This document shows, in pieces, positions 8,830 through 15,052 of a DNA stretch of 64,000 nt. Every line of letters begins with the position of its first letter. The first letter of the stretch is position 1. This DNA is from CAYNZP01 sp964401835 (GTDB taxonomy: Bacteria; Planctomycetota; Phycisphaerae; SM23-33): the NCBI GenBank assembly GCA_964401835.1, contig CAYNZP010000009.1, positions 49,157-113,156 of the forward strand, read 5' to 3'. Both the position numbers and the translations under genes were made by a program. Below the pieces are notes generated by a model. The model was not told where the DNA came from and searched no databases. It worked only from the letters and a program-made list of their open reading frames with translations.

Positions 8830-9878
8830 AGATTCTTCGCTGCGGCGATCATTTCATCCAGCGTCGTTACAGCTGCTCCGCAGATAGTGTCAGCCGCACC
8901 GTAATAAATCGTCATCGTGCCGTCGTCATCGAGGATAAGGCCGTTCGAGAAAACCACCTCCCCATAAACGCCGTCTAATTCGTAATTCGTCTCGGGCGAA
9001 ATTACCGGCTGTTTGGCACGAGAGATTAATTTTTCCGGACGCTCGAGGTCGCTTAGCATCGCACCAAGATGATAGACATGTTCATCGTCGGCGGCGTGGT
9101 ATATCTCCAGCCAGCCGTCGTCAGTCTTTATCGGCGGAGCGCCGCAGCCGACACGCTCTGCCTCCCACGTGCCCGGACTCGGAGAAAGCGTAACTGTATG
9201 ATTGCCCCACGAGACAAAGTCCGGCGAATATGCCGTCCAGATTGCCGCGGGGTTGAACTCGCTCTTGTAAGGCCGGTGTCGGCAAACATACTTGCCGCCA
9301 ATCTTTTCCGGGAAAATGCAGACGTCCTTGTTATATGGCGGCAGGATAACGCCGTGCTTTTCGTAGCTGACGAAATCCGTCGTCGAGGCCAGAGCCACCG
9401 CCACACCATGAGGGGAGACAGCCGTGTATGCGATATAGTACCGCCCATCGATAAAAGTTATCCGTGCATCCTCGCAGCCGTACGTTTCGTAAGGGCTCGA
9501 GGGGAAAATCGCGGGCGTCGGATCAAACGAGAAATTCTCGCCATCCCTGCTCCGTGCGATTCGCAGGTGCGAAATGCTCGTGAGCAGCGTCCGGCCGTGA
9601 TAGCGATACTTGCGCGGGTCGGAGGTATCCAGGCCCGGATCGTCGAGGCTGAGGAACTGGGGCTGGACCTGACCGCTGTCGCAATCGAATACCATGTAGG
9701 CCACCTTGCCAGCCGGTGTCTGTCGGAGCTTTTCGCCGACACGCACCAGCAGGAGTATTTCATCGCCAAATTTCACAGCTGCCGGGTTGAGCGTACAGAG
9801 GATTTCCAGATCGTCCCGCGTCGGTTTAACGTCCGCGGGGGTGAGTAACGGATTGGCTTTTGATCTTTGAACTGTCAT
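8826..9878 (-). CDS. GH130-type beta-mannoside phosphorylase/hydrolase
   Basis: 350 residues, five-bladed beta-propeller family of mannosyl-1,4-glycan phosphorylases. Family marks include LNPAAVKFGDEILLLVRV near the start and TYGCEDARIT, whose Asp is the expected proton donor, then YYIAYTAVSPHGV and FPEKIGGKYVCRHRP. No signal peptide, so it acts in the cytoplasm on imported manno-oligosaccharides, releasing mannose-1-phosphate if it is a phosphorylase. Subfamily and substrate are not decidable here. Convergent with deoC; no transporter next to it. Confidence 0.9.
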   Translation of the reverse strand: MTVQRSKANPLLTPADVKPTRDDLEILCTLNPAAVKFGDEILLLVRVGEKLRQTPAGKVAYMVFDCDSGQVQPQFLSLDDPGLDTSDPRKYRYHGRTLLTSISHLRIARSRDGENFSFDPTPAIFPSSPYETYGCEDARITFIDGRYYIAYTAVSPHGVAVALASTTDFVSYEKHGVILPPYNKDVCIFPEKIGGKYVCRHRPYKSEFNPAAIWTAYSPDFVSWGNHTVTLSPSPGTWEAERVGCGAPPIKTDDGWLEIYHAADDEHVYHLGAMLSDLERPEKLISRAKQPVISPETNYELDGVYGEVVFSNGLILDDDGTMTIYYGAADTICGAAVTTLDEMIAAAKNL

Positions 9879-9948
9879 AGTCCCCTATTTGTAACTTTTC
9901 ATGGCCTGTGAACAAACTTTTTTCTCGGCTTTATTCCAAAGGTGAGTA

Positions 9949-10013
9949 GGGCGAGCAAATTTTTTGCTCGCGGGGGATGAAAAGAACACAGCTTGCTAGC
10001 CAGCTGTGCCACC
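9949..10013. repeat. Twin-hairpin intergenic element
   Basis: Two perfect inverted repeats follow each other: GCGAGCAAA/TTTGCTCGC (9949-9969, 3-nt loop) and CACAGCT/AGCTGTG (9992-10013, 8-nt loop), separated by about 22 nt that read TTCAT on the minus strand. There is no U-tract after either hairpin in the right place for a terminator. A second element with the same plan but different stems lies at 48091-48151, so this may be one copy of a dispersed repeat. Confidence 0.5.
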
Positions 10014-10036
10014 CGCCCAAAACATTCTAATGGTTT

Positions 10037-10366
10037 TCAAAGATCTTCTGCTTCAGATTTACGAATTTCAGCCTCAATTCTATTCTTACGGTCCCAGATA
10101 ATAATGTACGTTGTCAAACGTATATGTGCCCAAAGCTTCATTACTGCGACATTAACAATTCCTACAATACCCAAAAATAATCCAATAGCATGTTGCTTTA
10201 AATTATCGTCAGGGGCATTAAAGATAATGTTTAGCCCCCAAAGCGTAATAAATACGGACAACGATAGAAAAATCCAATATGTTATTTCTGTTTTCCGAAC
10301 TTTCTTTAGAATATCATCACATGTTGGAGTTTCTTTAAAGCTCTCTGCCCAGTTAAATAATCTCAT
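10037..10366 (-). CDS. Small membrane protein of unknown function
   Basis: 109 residues from ATG 10366, preferred because GGGAG lies 6 nt upstream; another ATG at 10384 overlaps the stop of the upstream HTH gene. Two membrane segments are visible (ITYWIFLSLSVFITLWGLNI and IGLFLGIVGIVNVAVMKLWA) with short charged ends, the C-terminus being rich in Glu/Arg. I recognise no family. Overlap with the DUF2089-like gene implies co-expression, perhaps as regulator and membrane target. Confidence 0.7.
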   Translation of the reverse strand: MRLFNWAESFKETPTCDDILKKVRKTEITYWIFLSLSVFITLWGLNIIFNAPDDNLKQHAIGLFLGIVGIVNVAVMKLWAHIRLTTYIIIWDRKNRIEAEIRKSEAEDL

Positions 10367-10380
10367 AGTAAATCTCCCAT

Positions 10381-10674
10381 TCATTTGTCGCTTTGTTCAA
10401 AAGCCTTGATTAATGTTTTGGCTATTGAAAGATCTAGTTTTCCTTCGACTACCAGCAATTTGATTTTTCGATGAAACGATGTTTTCGGTTTCTTAGAATC
10501 AAGGATTTTCACTTTCTCAATAAGGCGATTCAGCCTAATTCGGACCGTGGGATAAGAAATGCCATATTGTCGAGCAATCTCCTTAAGTGATCCAGAGGCC
10601 AGCAACAGTCGTTTAATAAACTGCCAGTCCTCTTCGCCTAAGCCTCTAACCCATTCTGGAATTTCAGAATCCAT
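10381..10674 (-). CDS. DUF2089-like helix-turn-helix regulator
   Basis: 97 residues. The N-terminal two thirds (LGEEDWQFIKRLLLASGSL, then KEIARQYGISYPTVRIRLNR) is a winged/sigma-like HTH as in DUF2089 proteins, followed by a short helical tail that may dimerise. AAGGAA lies about 7 nt before the ATG. A good promoter upstream is covered by two palindromes, which points to autoregulation. It overlaps the start of the downstream membrane gene, forming a two-gene operon. Confidence 0.78.
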   Translation of the reverse strand: MDSEIPEWVRGLGEEDWQFIKRLLLASGSLKEIARQYGISYPTVRIRLNRLIEKVKILDSKKPKTSFHRKIKLLVVEGKLDLSIAKTLIKAFEQSDK

Positions 10675-10695
10675 AAAATGTTCCTTTTTTGTACT

Positions 10696-10729
10696 TTAAT
10701 ATTATTAAGATACACATTAATAATGTTAA
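10696..10729 (-). promoter_or_regulatory. Promoter of the DUF2089-like gene with two operator-like palindromes
   Basis: Read on the minus strand, TTAACA (10724-10729), a 17-nt spacer and AATAAT (10701-10706) form a near-consensus sigma70 promoter. Two 13-bp perfect palindromes sit on it: ACATTAATAATGT (10714-10726) over the -35 side and TTAATATTATTAA (10696-10708) over the -10 box, centres 18 bp apart. This is a classic layout for repression by the encoded HTH protein (inference). Confidence 0.6.
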
Positions 10730-10790
10730 AGACAAGGAAAAGTTCAAATTTCTTAGTATATAGAAAAAGGCGATCAAATTGAAAGGTAGG

Positions 10791-10859
10791 CTGGGGTGCT
10801 CCCCCTCCCCAGAAAATCCAAAAAATTCTTCTCATGGCCCGGCCGGGGTTTAGGCCGGG
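10791..10859. repeat. GC-rich inverted repeats in the non-coding stretch 10675-11249
   Basis: Within the 575-base gene-free interval there are two perfect inverted repeats: CTGGGG/CCCCAG (10791-10796 and 10807-10812) and CCCGGCC/GGCCGGG (10838-10844 and 10853-10859). Open frames through this part are short and low-complexity and look spurious. No T-tract follows, so terminator activity is doubtful. The rest of the interval holds the promoter of the DUF2089-like gene, the 10-bp G-tract repeat and a plain leader before 11250. Confidence 0.45.
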
Positions 10860-11016
10860 GGAATCCATTTTTTATTACCGCATTGCGCGGGAAGTGCCGG
10901 CTTGGGCGGGTATATATGGAAGGACTATGCTTTCCGTTGTTTTCGTTTTTTGACAATTTAATAGGCGACATTTAACTCAAATACTTATTCAGCCATTACT
11001 TAAGCCATTTAAAAAC

Positions 11017-11142
11017 TTGGCAGTTTTGGGCAGAATTGGGCACATTTGGGCAGAACTGGGCAGAATTGGGCAGTTTTGGGCAGAACTGGGCAGTTTTGGG
11101 CAGATTTGGGCAGTTTCGGGCAGCTTTCGGCAAACAGAGGCA
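11017..11142 (+). repeat. 10-bp-phased GGGCAG tandem repeat (about 12 units)
   Basis: Units of the form TGGGCAGNNN repeat with an exact 10-nt period. Ten perfect GGG runs start at 11028, 11038, and so on to 11118, with degenerate units on both sides (TTGGCA, TCGGCA). Three variable bases (TTT, AAT, AAC, ATT, CTT) alternate between units. Because GGG runs are 7 nt apart, any four in a row satisfy the G3N1-7 G-quadruplex rule. It ends about 110 nt upstream of the ndk-like start. Confidence 0.9.
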
Positions 11143-11249
11143 GGCTCGAACCAAAAGTTACATTCGATAATTACTGCTTGTTAGCCGGCGAGGCTTTTGC
11201 TATCTTTCCGCCTTCTGCTTAACTATTAGAACAAACAGGAGAAACACTC

Positions 11250-12431
11250 GTGAACGAACAACTCGCTTACGCCCTGATAACACCATATAGCCTCTACAAA
11301 AGCCGAACCGGCGGCATCATCGGCCGGCTCCTCTCACACGCCCAGCTCGAACTCGTGGACGTCCGCATGTTCGTCTTCAGCGATGCCTTTGTAGATGCCT
11401 ACAAGAAAGTCGTATGTCCGGAAGGCATGGACCCTGCCATTGCAGAAGCGTGGCATAAGTATCTGGACCTGTCGCTGCGTCAGGACAACAGATGGGGCCG
11501 TGTGCCCCGCTGCATGCTGCTGCTGCTTCGCGGCCAAGACGCCGTTCGCCACCTCAAAGACGAGGTCGTCGGCGGCTTTACTGATCAGCTTGTTGGCGAC
11601 ACTATCCGCGGCACTTATGGAGACTTCATTCGTGATGAAGACGGCAAGGTTCACTACTTCGAGCCGGCTGTCATTACCTGCCCCGATGTGAAATTGAACA
11701 ACGAGCATCTGAAACTCTTTGCCGAATACGCCACAACCGACGGCGGCGTCCTCACCGACCGCGTCAAGTACGATGAAGGCAAGCCGGAAGTATCGCTGGT
11801 AATGCTCAAGCCCGACAATTTCTACCGTGCAAGCCGCCGGCCGGGAAATATTATCGACACGTTCAGCTGGACCGGCCTGAAGATCGTCGGAGCCAAGCTT
11901 TTCAATATGACCGTCGCACAGGGCGAAGAATTCTACGGCCCGCTGAAGAGCCTCTTCGTCGACAAGCTCAAATTCAAGGTAGCCAACGAAGTTTATGAGC
12001 GGCTGAGCGACGCGTTTGACTTCGAGTTCAACGCCGACGACGCCGACGTACTGGCCCAGAAGCTGGCTGAGCGAAACGCGATTACCGAGTTCAACAAGAT
12101 CGTCGAATTCATGACCGGAGTCAGCCCCGACGAAATTACCGATCCGCAGGAAAAGAAAACCGCCAGCAAGACTACATGCCTGGCGCTACTTTACGAGGGG
12201 CCGGACGCGATTGAAAAGATCCGCACCGTTCTGGGTTCGACCGATCCGACAAAGGCAGAGCCTGGCACGGTTCGTAGCGACTTCGGCCGCGACCTGATGC
12301 GTAACGGTGCTCACGCTTCGGACTCGACGGAAAACGCAATGCGTGAAAGAAAGATCGTCGGCCTGGCGAAAACCGAAAAAGACACCTGCCGTTTTGCCGA
12401 GATTATCGGGGAGTACATCGATAAGAAGTAA
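11250..12431 (+). CDS. Two-domain nucleoside diphosphate kinase
   Basis: 393 residues, over twice the usual 140-150. GTG start with AGGAG 8 nt upstream. The C-terminal domain (about 175-393) keeps NDK marks: SLVMLKPDNF, FGRDLMRNGAHASDS with the phospho-accepting His at H355. The N-terminal domain (1-170) repeats the fold (AYALITPYSL, then LVGDTIRGTYGDFIRD) but lacks the NxxHxSDS His segment, so it is probably non-catalytic. The enzyme balances NTP pools by ping-pong phosphotransfer; the extra domain may regulate or stabilise it. Followed 12 nt later by an MBL gene. Confidence 0.85.
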   Translation: MNEQLAYALITPYSLYKSRTGGIIGRLLSHAQLELVDVRMFVFSDAFVDAYKKVVCPEGMDPAIAEAWHKYLDLSLRQDNRWGRVPRCMLLLLRGQDAVRHLKDEVVGGFTDQLVGDTIRGTYGDFIRDEDGKVHYFEPAVITCPDVKLNNEHLKLFAEYATTDGGVLTDRVKYDEGKPEVSLVMLKPDNFYRASRRPGNIIDTFSWTGLKIVGAKLFNMTVAQGEEFYGPLKSLFVDKLKFKVANEVYERLSDAFDFEFNADDADVLAQKLAERNAITEFNKIVEFMTGVSPDEITDPQEKKTASKTTCLALLYEGPDAIEKIRTVLGSTDPTKAEPGTVRSDFGRDLMRNGAHASDSTENAMRERKIVGLAKTEKDTCRFAEIIGEYIDKK

Positions 12432-12443
12432 CGAAAAGTTGAC

Positions 12444-13082
12444 ATGTCAGTAGATATTAAAACCTTCGAAATCGGGCCGTTCGGGACAAACACATATTTG
12501 CTGTGTTGCGACGGCGACACATGGGTGATAGACCCCGGCATCGGCCCCGACAGTGAGCTTGTCGATTATCTGAAAGCGGAAGGAATAACGCCCTCTCGCA
12601 TTTTGCTAACACACGGCCATGCCGACCATATCGGCGGCATCAAGGAGATAATGGATAATTTCGACGGCGTGAAGCTCTGCTGCCCGGCAGCTGAAAAAAA
12701 CATGCTAACCGACAGCCACGCTAATCTGTCTGCACCATTCGGAATGCCTGTCGAGACAAGCGAAGCTGACGAATTGCTCGAACCCGGCCAGGAGCTCATG
12801 CTTGGTGAGTCGCGGTGGCTGGTTCTGGATACTTCGGGGCATACTCCCGGCGGCATAAGCTTTTACTGCCGCGACGAGAAGGTAGTAATCACCGGAGACT
12901 CGCTGTTCGCCGGCAGTATCGGCCGAACGGATTTTCCCGGCTCTGACAGTGTTAGGCTACTGGAAACAATTAAATCGAATTTATTGACGCTACCGGAAGA
13001 AACGAGAGTTCTGCCGGGTCACGGCCCGGAATCGACAATTGGAAAGGAAAAATTGGCAAACCCATTTTTGCAAAGGCTATGA
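12444..13082 (+). CDS. MBL-fold hydrolase, glyoxalase II-like
   Basis: 212 residues. The binuclear-metal motif THGHADHIGG (HxHxDH) is present, followed by DTSGHTPGG, TGDSLFAGSIGRTDFPG and a terminal LPGHGPES, the order seen in short glyoxalase II/YcbL-type hydrolases. It would hydrolyse thioesters such as S-lactoylglutathione analogues; substrate is not certain. Cytoplasmic. Likely in one transcript with the two-domain NDK gene just upstream. Confidence 0.9.
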   Translation: MSVDIKTFEIGPFGTNTYLLCCDGDTWVIDPGIGPDSELVDYLKAEGITPSRILLTHGHADHIGGIKEIMDNFDGVKLCCPAAEKNMLTDSHANLSAPFGMPVETSEADELLEPGQELMLGESRWLVLDTSGHTPGGISFYCRDEKVVITGDSLFAGSIGRTDFPGSDSVRLLETIKSNLLTLPEETRVLPGHGPESTIGKEKLANPFLQRL

Positions 13083-13104
13083 TGCAGTAATGGCTTCAGT
13101 TCTA

Positions 13105-13133
13105 TTGACTTGAGGCAATTTTTAGCCTAACAT
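13105..13133 (+). promoter_or_regulatory. Sigma70-like promoter upstream of the FHA histidine kinase
   Basis: TTGACT (13105-13110), a 17-nt spacer and TAACAT (13128-13133). It would leave a leader of about 175 nt before the TTG start at 13316; the leader contains no recognisable riboswitch or small gene. Confidence 0.5.
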
Positions 13134-13315
13134 ATGTGCAGGAAATGTCCGAGGCATCAAATTGCATTTCATAATTATATTCATGTCATCTAATCGGATA
13201 TAGCCTGACGCGAAAAAACAGGGTAAAGCGTTTAGGTATTAATTGAGCAGGTTTTTGAACGGCATTTTTGCAGGTAATGCTGCGCATGAACCTTTGTAAC
13301 TTGTAGAGGCCCATA

Positions 13316-14956
13316 TTGGCATATATTCAAGTCATACAAGGCCCGGATAACGGCCGAACGTTCGAGCTGATTGACGGCGAAAACATCATTGGCCGGCAAA
13401 GCCCCACTGTCGGGCTGACTGACGGCACTATTTCCCGCCAGCACGCCCGTGTTATTACCCGCAATGGCAAATGGGTGCTCGAGGATTGCGGCTCGGCCAA
13501 CGGCACGTTCCTCAATGGAGTAAGGGTATCGAAATCCATGCCCCTCAAACGAGGCGACCAAATTCGTTGCGGTGCGAGTCTTCTGGTTTTCGGTGGTAGT
13601 GAAAAAACTATGCCCACAGGAGCTGCTGTGGATATCGATGAAGAAGGAATGCTTGTAGACGCCGCAATTGTCGCCACCGTGCCAAGTAATGAAGATTCGG
13701 TAATCATCCCTACCGCCGAAGCCGGCACGGCAGCAATCCAGAGGCTGAGAATTCTTTACGACCTGATTTCAGATGTGGGCTCGATACTGAATGTTGACCT
13801 GCTCTTACAGCGAACGCTGCATAAGATGCTTGAAGTAATAAAAGCTGACCGGGCCTACATAATGCTGGTCGACGAGAAAGACAAACTCACGCTCAAGGCG
13901 TCTTACCCCGAGCAGCCCGAAGCAATGAGACATATACCCGTATCCCGAACACTCCTTAAGGAAGTTCTGCGAAACGAAGTAGGAGTACTTAGCAGCAATG
14001 CGATGAGCGACAAACGATTCGCCTCCGGCAAGAGTGTTCACGACCTGGGCATACGCTCGGCTTTGTGCGTTCCGATTAAAGCGCGAGGGAAGATTATAGG
14101 CATAATAAACGTTGACTGTAACGTCTCCGAGCAGACATATTCGACCGAACAGCTTCGCCTGCTGACAGCCATCGGTTACCAGACTGGATTGGCGATAGAA
14201 AGCGTCAAGCTTTACGACGCAGCCGTCCAATCTGAGCGATTGGCAGCTGTGGGTGAGACAGTTGCGAACCTTTCGCATCACATCAAAAATATTCTCCAGG
14301 CACTTGGCGGCGGTATCGATATCGTTGAAATGAGCCTGAATAGTAACGACGTAAACAAAGCACAGGACGCCTGGCCGATAGTTCAGCGTAACCTTGGAAA
14401 GATAAATGCCCTGATACTGAACATGCTTGCGTTCAGCAAAGACCGTCAGCCGTTACTCGAAAGCGTTAACATTAATCATGTTCTTAACGAATGTCTGGAA
14501 TTAGTCACCCCACAAGCCGACGAAAGAGAAGTCGCCATAATAAGCGACCTCGACGAACTGCCGCCAATTCCAGTGGACGCCGCGGGCCTGCAGCAAGGGT
14601 TCCTGAATTTGCTTACCAACGCACTCGAAGCTGTCGAAGATCAAAACGGCGTGATTACATTGACAAGTAAATTCGATTCCATGAACCGCCTGGTCGTAGT
14701 AACTGTCAGTGATAACGGCAGCGGAATAGAGAGCGACAAGCTGGAAGAAATTTTCCATCCGTTCTTTTCAAGTAAGGGGCAGAAAGGAACCGGCCTTGGT
14801 CTGGCTGTAACAAAAAAGGTAGTAAACGAACACAACGGAAGCATAAAGGTTGAATCCAAACCCGGCCAGGGGACGACCTTCACTATCAAGTTGCCCGCCA
14901 TTACCGGCCAAAGTGCCGCAGATACCGACAGTGCAAAAATGCAGACTGACGTTTGA
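13316..14956 (+). CDS. FHA-GAF sensor histidine kinase
   Basis: 546 residues from a TTG start (AGAGG about 8 nt upstream); the FHA domain begins almost at once, so no shorter start fits. Domains: FHA (1-100, with GRQ, TISRQHA and SANGTFLNG), GAF (about 150-310), HisKA with phospho-accepting H321 (LSHHIKN), and HATPase (NLLTNALEAV, DNGSGI, GTGLGLAV). No membrane segment or receiver domain, so it is a cytoplasmic kinase that senses a ligand through GAF and a phospho-Thr partner through FHA. No response regulator gene is adjacent. It ends at a shared terminator with gyrA. Confidence 0.92.
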   Translation: MAYIQVIQGPDNGRTFELIDGENIIGRQSPTVGLTDGTISRQHARVITRNGKWVLEDCGSANGTFLNGVRVSKSMPLKRGDQIRCGASLLVFGGSEKTMPTGAAVDIDEEGMLVDAAIVATVPSNEDSVIIPTAEAGTAAIQRLRILYDLISDVGSILNVDLLLQRTLHKMLEVIKADRAYIMLVDEKDKLTLKASYPEQPEAMRHIPVSRTLLKEVLRNEVGVLSSNAMSDKRFASGKSVHDLGIRSALCVPIKARGKIIGIINVDCNVSEQTYSTEQLRLLTAIGYQTGLAIESVKLYDAAVQSERLAAVGETVANLSHHIKNILQALGGGIDIVEMSLNSNDVNKAQDAWPIVQRNLGKINALILNMLAFSKDRQPLLESVNINHVLNECLELVTPQADEREVAIISDLDELPPIPVDAAGLQQGFLNLLTNALEAVEDQNGVITLTSKFDSMNRLVVVTVSDNGSGIESDKLEEIFHPFFSSKGQKGTGLGLAVTKKVVNEHNGSIKVESKPGQGTTFTIKLPAITGQSAADTDSAKMQTDV

Positions 14957-14982
14957 TCAGCCAACCTTCAGCTGAAAACAAA

Positions 14983-15018
14983 AAAAACGGCGAAACAGAA
15001 TTTCTGCTCGCCGTTTTT
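14983..15018. terminator. Bidirectional rho-independent terminator
   Basis: AAAAACGGCGA (14983-14993) pairs with TCGCCGTTTTT (15008-15018), with an inner CAGAA/TTCTG stem. A/T tracts flank both sides, so it can stop both the histidine-kinase transcript and the convergent gyrA transcript. Confidence 0.88.
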
Positions 15019-15052
15019 GCTTGAGTTCGCTTTATCCGACTCTATAGAATCG

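Noticed and set aside
9970..10020. tRNA-like 5' half on the minus strand (GGGCGGGTGGCACAGCTGG)
   Set aside because: No matching acceptor 3' strand, anticodon arm or T-arm follows; the bases form a simple hairpin instead.
10638..10971. Two small minus-strand frames in the intergenic region
   Set aside because: Low-complexity, made by GC-rich inverted repeats; no ribosome-binding site or family similarity.
11017..11142. CRISPR array
   Set aside because: The period is 10 bp with 3-base variable parts; there are no spacers of 25-40 bp and no cas genes.
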